Positions 34,003 to 45,789 of a DNA stretch of 64,000 bases are shown here, one piece after another. The notes under the pieces are model-generated. The model was not told where the DNA came from. It saw only the letters and a program-made list of their open reading frames with translations, and did not search any database. Position 1 is the first letter of the stretch. Each line of letters starts with the position of its first letter. Both the position numbers and the translations under genes were made by a program. The DNA is from Humulus lupulus (taxonomy: Eukaryota > Streptophyta > Magnoliopsida > Rosales > Cannabaceae), in the NCBI RefSeq assembly GCF_963169125.1, contig NC_084793.1, positions 213,120,652 to 213,184,651 of the forward strand, in the 5' to 3' direction.

Positions 34003-35073
34003 TGTAACGTCCCGAAATGCTAATAAGGCTTAGTGCCATAATTAGTGTGCCTGGAGGGCATAATTGGATATATGTGTAAAATGAACTGATCAAATGTGTG
34101 ACTATGTGTCATATGAATATATGAATATATATATGTGCATGTGTTATGTGTATTAAATGTGCATGTGGGCCTGTTCTTGTTTATAAGAGTTTATTTATGA
34201 TTTTGGCCCATCGAGGGCATAAATGTGATTATATGTGTGTAAATGATTAAGACCACATTATTACGTGGACATATTTGTAGTATTCGGCTTGAGGTGATCC
34301 TGGTGAGCGGATTAGCGGAATAGTCACAATGGGGTCTAATACCCGACTCAGGGTGAGCCTAGGGGTATTTTGGGGAACTTAACATATATTTGGGATTTAT
34401 TGGCTAACGGGCAATTATTTGGTGATTAGTTGGGCACATCAGGATTAATTGGGAATTTATAGGATGACTCGAGGAATTAGCGGGTAACGGGGCAAATGAC
34501 TGTTTCGCCTTTATAGGCAATAAATGATTGAGTTATTATTAGGGAACTTGTGGTCTTTTTGTGCCCAGAGGGAACCTAGTCTTGGACTCTAGACTTCAGT
34601 TGAAGGTTTGGATAGACCTGAGTAGTCTTGGGAAGTAACCAGAAAGAAAACAAAACATTAAGCACTCTCACGTACTCTTTCTCCCTCTGTTGTGCATAGA
34701 GGCTTAGGGAAATTGTTGAAGAAAAAGCTTTGGAATTTGTGGATTCAAGCTGGAATTGGAGCTAGGATCTCTAAAGGAGTAACTCAAGGTCATGATCTGC
34801 AGTAGGGGTAAGTGAATTTCTCTGTTCTTGATTGAATTGTAAGTTGGTTTTGGAGTTCTTGAGTTCTAAACTCAAGGATTAGATTTTAGGCTATGGTAAT
34901 GGTTTGGTTTGATTTTTGAGGGTTTTATGTTGCTTACAATGTTGGGAAATGTTTGTGAGGTATAGTTTTAGTTTAGTTTTGGAACTGTGATGAATTTTGG
35001 TGGGATAAACTTGGAACAATGCAAGAAAATGGTGGGGGAATAATGGGTTTTTGGGCTTGAGTCGCGGCCCTGT
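34003..35073 (+). repeat. Element D 5' LTR, first part
   Basis: Starts TGTAACGTCCCGAAATGCTA and is related to the LTR of element B (GCTAATAAGGCTTAG shared). It stops at the CCTGT duplicated by element B (35069-35073). No gene. Confidence 0.85.
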
Positions 35074-37183
35074 TGTAGCATCCCAAATTTGCTAATAAGG
35101 CTTAGGGCCTTGATTAGCGTGCCTTGAGGGCAATAAGTGATTTACTATGTTAATGTGTGAATTTGATGAATATGTGATTAGAAATTTATGTTTAGGTGAA
35201 TTAAATATGCATGTGGACCCCGTCTGGTTATTAGGCGCATGTTTGTAATTTTAGTTCATTGAGGGCATAAATGTGATTATTATGATATATTTGTGTTGCA
35301 CGATCTAAGACAGTCCTAAGGAGCGGATAAGCTAGAAAGTCACAGCGAGGTCGAATACCCGACTCGGGGCGAGTCGAGGGGTATTTCGGGCATCGGACGT
35401 TTATGGGGTTATCGGGTTATGGAAATAAATATTTGGAGACATATTTGAGGTTAGAATGTTTAGGAGGGAATATTGGGGAAATTTACTATCTTGCCCTCGG
35501 GGACGTTTTTGGTACCCCGAGCCTTTGAGGTAACCTTAGAGACTTAAGTTAAGAAAAAACTAAACAAAAAAAGTGTTGAGAAACTAAGGGAAACCAACCC
35601 AAGAATCCCATTTTCTCTCTCTTTCTCTAAACCATACCAAGGTGGGGAACTTTAAAGATCGAAGCTTGGAATTGAAGCTGGCTATGATTGAGGATTAGCT
35701 CAGGGCCAAGCTATCAGTTAAGGTAAAGATTCTAGTGTTTAATTAACTGAATTATGTTTGAATTTCTGTTAATATTTTAGAGTGTTGCATGTGAGTTAGA
35801 TGAAGAATCATCTTTGAGTTCTAGATGAGGTTTGGGGTTAGTTTCTGTTGGGTTTTGTTGCTAGGATCACTCTAGAACTGTTGTGATGATTAAGTTGGAT
35901 TGTTGGGTTGATTTTTAGGGTAAATTGGCTTGGTTTTGGTGAAGAAAAATGGAGGATTTTCTGGGTGCGAAGGGTCGGGCCGCGGCATTGTTCTTGTTGA
36001 GTCGCGGCCCTCTAGAACACTTGGGAGGCCAGGAAGAAGGGCGGGCCGCGACACAGCCTAGCTTGGGCCGCGGCGCGCCTGCCCTGATTTGGGGTTGGGA
36101 GTTTCTGGTATAGGCGGGCCGCGACACTTAGTGTGTTTTTGGGCTTCAAGGAGGTTTTAGGCTCGGGATGGATTTTATCACACAGATTGATAGAATTCAA
36201 GGTTCCGGAGACTAGAATTATGACCCAAAGCTATTTAATGGATTAGAACTTGATGGATGGATGTTGTTGATACGTTGTGACTAGGTTTTCAGTGAGGCTC
36301 GGACTAGGGGACTATGTTCGGAACATCGGTGCTTGGAAAGCTCAAGACACAGGTAAGAAAACTGTTGTACCTGTAGAGCAGGGCGAGGCCCTATAGTTTT
36401 TGTTGCAGGGCATGACCCTATATGATCATGTTGCAGGGCATAGCCCCATTGATACTATTTATACATGTTTAAGTATTTGTTTAGTTATGCTATGTGTGCG
36501 TATATGTGAATGAACAACAAGAACCGGGAACGACGAGGGCTGGGAACGACGAAGGCCAAGAACGGCAAGGTCGAGTATGGCAAAGGGGCTGGGAGCAGTG
36601 TTTAGCACGTGGGGTGCGAGTTGCCAGGGCGAGACCCTATAGGATACCTGGGATATCCTCACAGTGTAGACTGTGAACCCAGGGCCTGGTAAAGACCCTG
36701 GGACGGCATGGTCGTATGTGGTTAGCCTGTTGGCTACTTGATTATATGTTGAATGATTGTTATGCATATGTTATTTGCTTGTGTGAGTTTTCTTGCTGGG
36801 CTTTGGCTCACGGGTGCTCTATGGTGTAGGTAAGGGCAAGGGGAAAGTCGACCAACCATGAGTACGGAGATAGTGAAGCGACACGTACATGTTTGGCCTG
36901 CCTGGCTGCCACGACCAGGGGTATTTTTGGGAGATGTTTGTATTAAACCTAATTTTTGTCGTTTAGCCGACTTTAGTTATATTTTTTAGTTGTAAATATT
37001 TCTAAACAGTATTTTGGGATCCCAAATGTTAAACGCTTTTTAATTTTCAATAAATGGATATATTTTCAAATTATGTGACATTGTTATGGTTTAGCAACAC
37101 TTTTGTTTTAAAACCTCTATCAGCGAGTTAATTGCACGTTCTAAACTTACTTAGTAATGAATCTAAGGCAGTAGGGCATTATA
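35074..37183 (+). repeat. Element B 5' LTR
   Basis: 2110 bp, TGTAGCATCCC ... GGGCATTATA, with the terminal CA changed to TA. It carries a cluster of GGGCCGCGGC-type motifs (about 35975-36120). Against the 3' LTR I count roughly a dozen or more differences in the first 225 bases, so the insertion is old. No gene; the ORFs here are chance readings of GC-rich DNA. Confidence 0.93.
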
Positions 37184-37186
37184 AGT

Positions 37187-37198
37187 TGGTATCAGAGC
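37187..37198 (+). other. Primer binding site, element B
   Basis: TGGTATCAGAGC, the canonical initiator tRNA-Met complement, three bases after the LTR. Confidence 0.88.
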
Positions 37199-37522
37199 GA
37201 GCCAAGGTTTATGGTTCCTGGAGATTGACCGAACATGTACGGTCGTTGTCAGTGACAAGCTCGCCTCAGGGTTGGTTGGTAATGATTGACTTATATTCTT
37301 GAATATGTGCTTAGTTGCCTTGTTTTCCTGCTTATTTTATATAGAGCATGATGAATGAGTTAACATATGCATAATGTCAGGGCATGGCCCGTTGACTCTT
37401 ATATGCTATTTGTATGTTATATGGATTGCTGTTATGGTTGGCTGATGTGAATTGGGAGGTGGTTTTGGATGTTGTTATCATGCCTGATGAGCGACGTTGT
37501 TGATTGCAGGCATATTATTAAG

Positions 37523-38631
37523 ATGCCTCGACAATCATCGAGACTCCGCGACAGTAGGGCCGAGGATGACAACCAGGGTCAAGGCCCTCCACCTGCCCCA
37601 CAGAATTGGCAACAGATGTTTGCCGAAATGGAAGCAAGACTACAACGAACAGAGGAAGAACTTCAACAATTGAGGCAGTAGGCCCCTCCTCAGGCTATTG
37701 GGTTGTCGGTTCAGCAGGCTGTGGTGCCAGTGCCAGTTCAGCCTGTTATGGAAAATAGGTGGGAACCTTTGTATGGGAGGTTAAGGAAGCATAATCCTCC
37801 CACCTTAGAGGGTGGACCAGACCCACTGTGGGTAGAGCAGTGGATGAATATGATTTCCTCCATCCTAGATTTTATGAGGGTGGAAGGGAGCGAGAGGGTA
37901 GCTTGTGCCAGCTACATGTTCCGAGAAGATGCCCGCATCTGGTGGGATGTAGTGACTCAGAGGAGGAATGTGGCAGTTAGGACTTGGGAGGATTTCAGAA
38001 ACATATTTAACGAGAAATACTACAGTGTTGCAGTCCGAGCTACGAAGAATGACGAGTTCATCAACTTGACTCAGAACCGGTTAACCGTTACTGAGTACGC
38101 CTTGAGATTTGATTGATTGGCGAAGTTTGCGCCAGATATGGTGCCGACTGATGCGACAAGAAGGGATAGATTTGTATGGGGGTTGAATGTTATGATCGCC
38201 CGTGATGTGAAGATTACTTTGGATCAAGAGACTACTACTTATGCCTAGGTGGTGGATAAGGTCCTTACAGCTGAGGGGGCTGAGGATCAGATATGGAGAG
38301 AGAGCGAAATTAGGCGCGATGCTAGGAGGATGGTGCCTCCTTTTATTGGATCTAGTCAGGGTAGTGGCTCCAGCGAGCAGAAGAGAAAGGTTCCAGATTC
38401 TTTTGTTCCTGCTAGTTCGGATATGAGGGCACGGGGTGCTTTTAGTGGCCGTTAGGGCGAAGGTGACAACTGGAGGAGTTTTCCAGTGTGTCACGGTGTA
38501 GACGGCGACATCAGGGTGAGTGCAAGATCGAGGCCTGCTTTATCTAGGGGAGTGCCAATCATCTGAAGAAGGACTGCCCTCAAGCCAGGAAAGAGGAGCC
38601 GAAGCAGGGTGACAGTCTCGCTCCTACCAAA
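37523..38631 (+). pseudogene. gag: Element B gag
   Basis: ATG 37523 (MPRQSSRLRDSR) is followed by a coiled coil (MFAEMEARLQRTEEELQQLR), then the Gag core with NPPTLEGGPDPLWVEQWM, ARIWWDVVTQR, TWEDFRNIFNEKYYS and TVTEYALRFD. Stops replace Gln or Arg at 37679 (TAG), about 38114 (TGA), 38246 (TAG) and 38453 (TAG). The CCHC knuckle part (about 38480-38580) is decayed and holds the only frameshift between gag and pol. It would form the capsid and nucleocapsid. Confidence 0.88.
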
Positions 38632-39231
38632 GTGTTTACCTTGACTCAGACTGAGGAGGAGGCTAGCCCCTCGGTTGTGACAAGTCAGATTTCTAGTGCT
38701 GAGTCTTCTTATACTACATTAATTGATTCGGGAGATACTTATTCATTTGTGTTTGCTAGAGTGATAGATCAGCTGTGTAGGCCTAGTGTTTTGTATGCTA
38801 GGGGTTTTCAGACTTTGTTGCCAACTTGGGAACTGGTAGTGTCTAGGAGATGGATTAGAGCATTGCCAGTAGAGATAGATTGTAGGCAGTTGTCTGTTGA
38901 TCTGATTGAGCTAGTGATGGATGACTTCGATATGATTCTAGGGATGGATTGGTTATCGAAGTATGGGGCGACGATTGACTGCAAACACAGGATGGTGAAT
39001 TTTGAACCAGAAGGGGAGGTACCCTTTGTATTTGTGGGGACAGTTAGTGGACCGCGAGTACCTATGATTTTAGCACTGAAGGCAAGAGACTTGATGCAGG
39101 AAGGTTGCATAGGATTCCTAGCAAATATTGTGGATACATCTAGGGTTGTGTCGATTGGACCGGGTGGGACCAGATTGATATGTGAGTTTCCAGATTTATT
39201 TCCAGCAGACCTGCCAGGGTCGCCGCCGTAG
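38632..39231 (+). pseudogene. pol: Element B protease
   Basis: 199 open codons. The aspartic protease motif LIDSG (about 38720-38735) is intact in its DSG, and DDFDMILGMDWLSKYGA gives the second conserved block. It ends at TAG 39229 in the Pro-rich hinge before RT. Confidence 0.88.
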
Positions 39232-40653
39232 CGGGAGATTGAGTTTGTTATAGAGTTGGCACCAGGGGCGGAGCCAGTATCTAGGACACCTTACATAATG
39301 GCTTCGACAGAGTTGAAGGATTTGAAGATTCAGTTGTAGGAATTATTGGATTTGGAGTTCATCAGACCGAGTTTCTCACCATGTGGTGCGCCAGTGTTGT
39401 TCGTCAAGAAGAAGGATGGATCTCTTAGGATGTGTATTGACTATAGGGAGCTGAACAAGTTGACCATTAAGAACTAGTACCCAGTGCCTAGGATTGACGT
39501 TCTATTTGAATAGCTATAGGGAAAGACAGTGTTTTCCAAGATTGATCTCTGGTCAGGTTACCATCAGTTAAGGATCAAATAAGAGGACATACCAAAGACC
39601 ATTTTCCGCACGAGATATGGACACTATGAATTCCTGGTTATGTCCTTTGGATTAACCAATGCCCCAGTCGCTTTTATGGACATGATGAATAGGGCTTTCA
39701 AGGACTACTTGGACAAGTTTATGATTGTGTTTTTCGACGACATTCTGGTGTACTCTTAGTCAGAAACAAAGCATGAACAGCATCTACGTCTGGTATTGTA
39801 GTGGTTGAGAGAGCATAGGTTACGTGCTAAGTTTAGCAAGTGTGAGTTTTGGCTACCGCAAGTCATGTTTCTGGGCTATATTGTCAGTAAGGAGGGGATT
39901 CTGGTTGACCCAAGTAAGATTGAGGCAGTAAGAGATTGGCCTACACCGAGCAGTGTTCCGAAAGTGAGGAGTTTTCTGGGATTGGCAGGGTATTATCGGC
40001 GGTTTCTTGAGGGGTTCTCCAGAATAGCTACATCGTTGACCGAGTTGACGAGGAAGAAGATTAAGTATGTGTGGATAGACAGGTGTGATAATAGTTTCAA
40101 GGAACTAAAGCGACGACTAATCACTGTGCCAGTGTTGAGTCTGCCGACAGACAATGAGAAGTTTGTGGTTTACTGTGATGCTTCCAGACAAGGTTTAGGG
40201 TGTGTGTTGATGCAAGCCAGAAAGGTGATAGCCTATGCACCAAGATAGTTAAAGGAGTATGAGCAAAGATATCCCATGCATGATTTGGAGTTGGAAGTGG
40301 TGGTATTTGCACTTAAGATTTGGAGACATTATCTGTATGGTGAGAAGTGCGAGATATACACCAACCATAAGAGTTTGAAGTGCTTCTTTACTCAGAAGGA
40401 TCTGAATATGCATCAGAGACGGTGGCTAGAGTTGGTAAAGGATTATGATTGTGATATCCTATACCATCCTGGGAAGGCTAATGTTGTGGCTGATGCATTG
40501 AGTCGGAAGGGCCCAGGACAGTTGTTTAGTTCGAGACAGATATCTGATAAGCTAGCTGAGGAAATGACTAGAGCGGGTATAGAGTTGATGGTTGGTCGGT
40601 TAGCCAACATCACTCTTCAGTCTTCACTCCTTGATAGGATCAAGGAGGCGTAG
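39232..40653 (+). pseudogene. pol: Element B reverse transcriptase and RNase H
   Basis: RT blocks are in order: [56 protein letters not shown] and FFDDILVYS, with both catalytic Asp residues of the DD box kept. RNase H has [44 protein letters not shown] and [10 protein letters not shown]. Stops at 39337, 39511, 39517, 39799, 40246 and 40651 are all TAG at usual Gln positions; two others (about 39475 and 39580) are also present. No frameshift. Confidence 0.92.
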
Positions 40654-42054
40654 GGGAAGGATTCCCAGTTGAGGGGGCACAGAGAGAATGTCTTAGTCGG
40701 AGCAGCTAAGGACTTTTCTATCTCGGAGATGGGGTTACTGAAGTACAAGGGTCGAATCTATGTTCTGATGGATTCTGATATTCGACGAGAGATCTTGGAT
40801 GAATTGCATACCACTCCCTATTCCTTACAACCGAGTACGACGAAGATGTACCAAGATTTGAGAGCTTTGTATTGGTGGTCGGGCATGAAGAGGGATGTGG
40901 TGGATTATGTGGCCAAGTGCTTAAAGTGTCAGTAGGTTAAGGCTGAACATCAGAGGCCAGCAGGGTTATTGCAGCCTCTAGGGATTCCAGAGTGGAAGTG
41001 GGAAGATATCACCTTGGACTTCGTGGTTGGTTTGCCGAAGACCGTGGGATAGCATGACTCGATGTGGGTGATTGTGGATAGGTATACCAAGTCTGCCCAC
41101 TTTCTACCTGTCAGGATGACTTATACTGTGGAGCAGTATGCTGAATTATATGTGAAGGAAATTGTTCGACTTCATAGGGCTCTGAGGTCAATAGTATCCG
41201 ATAGGGACCCCACCTTCACCTCCAAGTTTTGGGAAAGTCTGCAGAAGGCAATGGGCACACAGTTGCGATTTAGTACCGCTTATCATCCTTAGACAGATGG
41301 ACAATCTGAGAGGACGATTCAGATACTGGAAGATATGCTATGAGCCTGTGTGCTGGATTTTGGGGGATCTTGGAGTAAGTATCTCCCTTTGATTGAGTTC
41401 TCGTACAATAATAGTTATCAGGCGACTATCGAAGTGGCTCCGTATGAGATGCTATATGGAAGGAAGTGCAGATCACCTTTCCATTGGGATGAGATGGGTG
41501 AGAAGAGATATTTGGGTCCTGAGATGGTTCAGAGGACCAACAAGGTGATTGAAAAGATTAGAGCTCAAATGCTCGCCTCCCAGAGTCGCCAGAAGAGTTA
41601 CTCGGACTTGAGACGCAGAAGCGTAGAGTTTCAAGTCGGTGACCATGTGTTCCTTATGGTTTCACCTTTGAGGAGAGTAAAACGGTTTGGTATTCGGGGC
41701 AAGCTGAGCATTAGGTTTGTTGGCCCCTTTGAGATTCTGGAATGGGTTGGAGAGGTAGCTTACACATTTGCGATGCCTCCAGCTTTATCAGGGGTTCATG
41801 ATGTTTTTCACGTGTCCCTACTCCGGAAGTTTGTATTAGATTCGACGCATGTACTAAGTTATGAGAATTTGGAGCTGGACCAGGATTTATCTTATGAAGA
41901 GAAGCCGGTTCAAATTCTTGATCGGAAGGATAAATTCTTGCGGAGCAAGACCATCGCCTTGGTGAAAGTGTAGTGGAGAAACAACAAGGTTGAGGAGGCA
42001 ACATGGGAACTTGAATAAGATATGCAGGAGTGGTATCCTGAGTTGTTCAGATAA
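40654..42054 (+). pseudogene. pol: Element B integrase with chromodomain-like C-terminus
   Basis: HHCC region with STTKMYQDLRALYWWSGMKR and CLKC; core DDE with [10 protein letters not shown] (Asp), SIVSDRDPTF (Asp) and TDGQSERTIQ (Glu). It ends with GPFEILEWVG and a VKV.WRNNKVEEATWELE tail typical of the Tekay chromodomain. Stops at 40933, 41050, 41290 and 41971 are TAG for Gln, and 41341 is TGA for Arg. The natural stop is TAA 42052-42054. Chromodomain tails guide integration toward heterochromatin in this family. Confidence 0.92.
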
Positions 42055-42076
42055 TTTCGAGGATGAAATTTCTGTA

Positions 42077-42089
42077 AGGAGGGGATAGT
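42077..42089 (+). other. Polypurine tract, element B
   Basis: AAGGAGGGGATAG just before TGTAGTGTCCC. Confidence 0.75.
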
Positions 42090-44242
42090 TGTAGTGTCCC
42101 AAATTTTCTAATAAGGCTTAGGGCCTTGATTAGCGTGCCTCGAGGGCAATAAGTGATTTAATATGTTAATGTGTGAATTTGATGAATATATGATTACAAA
42201 TGCATGTTTAGGTGAATTAAATATGCATGTGGGCCCCGTCTGGTTATTAGGGGCATGTTTGTAATTTTAGCCCGTTGAGGGCATAAATGTGATTATTATG
42301 ATATATTTGTGATATATCTGTGTTGCACGATCTGAGACATTCCTAAGGAGCGGATAAGCTAGAAAGTCACAATGGGGTCGAATACTCGACTTGGGGCAAG
42401 TCGACGGGTATTTCGGGCATTGGACGTTTATGGGGTTATCGGGTTATGGAAATAAATATTTGGAGATATATTTGAGGTTAGAATGTTTAGGAGGGAATAT
42501 TGGGGAAATTTACCATCTTGCCCTCGGGGACGTTTTTGGTACCTCGAGCCTTTGAGGTAACCTTAGAGACTTAAGTTAAGAAAAAAAAATAAACAAAAGA
42601 AGTGTTGAGAAACTAAGGGAAACCGACCCAAGCATCCTCTTTTCTCTCTCTTTCTCTAAACCATACCAAGGGGGGGGGGGGGGGACTTTGAAGATCAAAG
42701 CTTGGAATTGAAGCTGGCTGTGATTGAGGATTAGCTTAGGGCCAAGTTATCAGTTAAGGTAAAGATTCTAGTGTTTAATTAACTGAATTATGTTTGAATT
42801 TCTACTGATATTTTAGAGTGTTGCATGTGAGTTAGATGAAGAATCATCTTTGAGTTCTAGATGAAGTTTGTGGTTAGTTTCTGTTGAGTTTTGCTGCTAG
42901 GATCACTCTAGAACTGTTGTGATGATTGAGTTGGATTGTTGGGTTGATTTTTGGGGTAAATTGGCTTGGTTTTGGTGGAGAAAAATGGAGAATTTTATAG
43001 GTTCGAAGGGTCTGGCCGCGGCATTGTTCTTGCTGAGCCGCGACCTCTAGAACACTTGGGAAGCCAGGAAGAAGGGCGGGCCGCGACACAGCCTAGCTTG
43101 GGTCGCAGTGTGCTTGCCCTGTTTTGGGGTTTGGAGTTTCTGGTTGAGGTGGGCTGTGGCATGGGTTCTTGGGGCCGCGACACTTAGTGTGTTTTTGGGT
43201 TTCAAGGAGGTTTTAGGCTCGGGAATCCAAATGTTAAGGCTCGGGATGGATTTTATCACTCGGATTGATAGAATTCAAGGTCCCGGAGACTAGAATTATG
43301 ACCTTAAGCTATTTAATGGATTAGAACTTGATGGATGGATGTTGTTGATACGTTGTGACTAGGTTTTCAGCGAGGCTTGGACTAGGGGACTGTGCTCAGG
43401 ACATCGGTGCTTGGAAAGCTCTGGACAAAGGTAAGAGCAGGGCAAGGCCCTATAGTTTGTGTTGCAGGGCACGACCCTATATGATTATGTTGCAGGGCGT
43501 AGCCCCATTGATTCTATTTATACGTGTTTAAGTATTTGTTTAGTTATGCTATGTGTGCATATATGTGAATGAACGGAAAGAGCCGGTAACGGCGAGGGTC
43601 GGGAATGGCGAAGGCCGAGAACGGCAAGGCCAAGTACTCTAAGGGGGCCGGGAGCAGCATTTAACACGCGGAGTGCGAGTTGCCAGGGCGAGACCCTATA
43701 GGATACCTGGGATATCCTCACGGTGTAGACCACGAACCCAGGGCTTGGTAAAGCACCTGGGACGGAATGGCCGTATGTGTTTAGCCTGTTGGCGGCTTGA
43801 TTATATGTTGAATGATTGATATGGATATGTTATTTGCTTGTGTGAGTTTTCTTGCTGGACTTCGGCTCACGAGTGCTCTATGGTGCAGGCAAGGGCAAGG
43901 GGAACGTCGACAAACCATGAGTACGGAGAGCGTGAAGCGATGCGTACATGTTTGGCTTGCCTGGCTGCCACGACTAGGGGTATTTTTGGGAGATGTTTGT
44001 ATCAAACCTAAATTTTGTCGTTTAGTCGACTTTAGTTATATCTTTTAGTTGTAAATATTTCTAAACAGTATTTTGGGATCCCAAATGTTAAACGCTTTGT
44101 AATTTTCAAGAAAAGGATACATTTTCAAATTATGTGACTGTGTTATGGTTTAGCTACACTTTTGTTTTAAAACCTCGATTAGCGAGTTAATTGCACGTTC
44201 TGAACCCACTTAGTAATGGCTCTAAGGTAGTAGGGTGTTACA
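42090..44242 (+). repeat. Element B 3' LTR
   Basis: 2153 bp, TGTAGTGTCCC ... GGGTGTTACA. It holds a G15 run (42670-42684) where the 5' LTR reads CCAAGGTGGGGAAC, and the same GC-rich cluster (about 43010-43180). The right TSD CCTGT follows. Confidence 0.93.
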
Positions 44243-44247
44243 CCTGT

Positions 44248-45520
44248 TCTTCAGGCATCCCAGCCCGTGTGTGCAAAGAGGCTGGGAGCCTCTGATTTTT
44301 GGCCAGGCGTCACGGTACTTGTTGAGGCACGCCGCAGCCCACGTTCCCTAGAAGAGAGCCTCGGGGCTTTCCGACTTGTAGCGCGTTGAGGCCCTAATTG
44401 AAGAAAGTAGCCAAAATAGATCTTTAAACTTGGGAACTCAAACCTAAGTGCTCGGGAAGGAGTCTACTACCCGGTTTAGTAGAATTCGAGGTCCCGAAGG
44501 CTAGTATGTTATTTTGAAGGTTGTAATCAGTTTAGGTTTTAATGGTTATTTATTGATACGTTGTGACTAGGTTATACCACAAGGGCTCAGGGATAGATAT
44601 CGTGCTCGGGATTGCCATACCCTAGCTACTCGGGACTTTAGGTAAGAAAATTGCACCCAGGTTGTGATTGGGGCTTAAACCCCTGTTAATGAATATGTTA
44701 TGAATGTGAACATATATGTATCTGAGAATATTTGGATAGGCATGCTGGTATACATTGCCATTAACTATTTGTTGTGCATTGTGCATATTTGTGATTATAT
44801 CTGTTTTCAGGCCGGCCTAAGAGTGTCAGGGGTTGATAGCAAGTGTGTGGAACGCAGCCCGGCGTAAGGGTGTCGGGGTCAGCTATAAGACCAGAGGACT
44901 CGTCCTAAGGGCATTGGGCCTGAACATTATACAATAAATAGAAGTGTGGTTTACACTTAACTCTTTCTATTGATTGATGAGTTTGGTGTATGCATTTGAC
45001 TGAGCTAAATATTATTGTTGGTTGGTTGCTTATATGTTGTTATAGATTGACTCTAATGATTTATGTTTACTGATTTTATACTGTTGCCAAGTTGTGCATG
45101 TTGGTTTAAGTTTTCTTGCTGAGCCTTGGCTAACGGGTTCTACGTGGTGTAGGTAAAGGAAAGGGATAGTCGGACCAGCCATGAGCTGGAGAGCTTCAGG
45201 GGCGGTGTGTACATATGCAGTCTACCCGATCGCCACAGTCGGGATAGTCTGGGAGGAACTAGGGTTGAATCGTGTTTTGCCGCTTACGATGATTAATTTG
45301 TATTCCAGTTATCTATTATCTGTCTGTAACCAATTTTTTGGGATCCCGTGTATAAACTTAATATTTTTAATCAAAAATAGTCATTTTGTTGACCAAACCT
45401 TTTGATAACTGACCTTGACTTAGTCTTTAATTACACATTTAAGTCCAAATGACTTGCTTAGCGAGTTAAGCACTATTTTAAACACACAATATAACAGTCT
45501 TGGTTAACCAGGGCATTACA
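44248..45520 (+). repeat. Element D 5' LTR, second part
   Basis: Continues D's LTR after element B; ends GGGCATTACA directly before the primer site. With 34003-35073 the LTR is about 2.34 kb. No gene. Confidence 0.85.
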
Positions 45521-45523
45521 ACT

Positions 45524-45535
45524 TGGTATCAGAGC
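45524..45535 (+). other. Primer binding site, element D
   Basis: TGGTATCAGAGC, three bases after the LTR end; identical to that of element B. Confidence 0.88.
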
Positions 45536-45789
45536 GGTCTAAGTTTAAGGGTTCCTGAAGACTGGCTGGGCGTGTACACTCACCACTAAAGATAAGCTTG
45601 ACTCACGGTTAGGTATCTAATGACATGATTATGTGGATAATTTTTTAAATTGAACCTATGTGACTTGTTTGTATACTAGTATAGAGAGCATGACGTGTAT
45701 GCATGTATTTGGTGGAAATTGGATTTGATAATTGATGCATGAACATTGTAGATTTGTATTTGGATATGCATTATATGCGTGTGGCTATT

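Larger units (their letters stand above)
35074..44242 (+). mobile_element. Element B, Ty3/gypsy chromovirus, full length (stops in gag-pol)
   Basis: 9.2 kb; LTRs 35074-37183 and 42090-44242; primer site 37187-37198; gag, PR, RT, RH, IN and chromodomain-like end in order; polypurine tract before the 3' LTR. The TSD CCTGT is perfect (35069-35073 and 44243-44247). It lies inside the 5' LTR of element D, right after a GTCGCGGCC motif. The pol frame is unshifted for 3.4 kb and broken only by stops, nearly all TAG where Gln is expected. Confidence 0.95.

Noticed and set aside
35915..36200. Overlapping ORFs in the GC-rich part of element B 5' LTR
   Set aside because: Chance open frames in the CCGCGG cluster; the 3' LTR does not keep them consistently and they lie in an LTR.
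36459..36767. 102-codon minus-strand ORF in element B 5' LTR
   Set aside because: The partner LTR has only a shorter altered version (43518-43733); no known domain.
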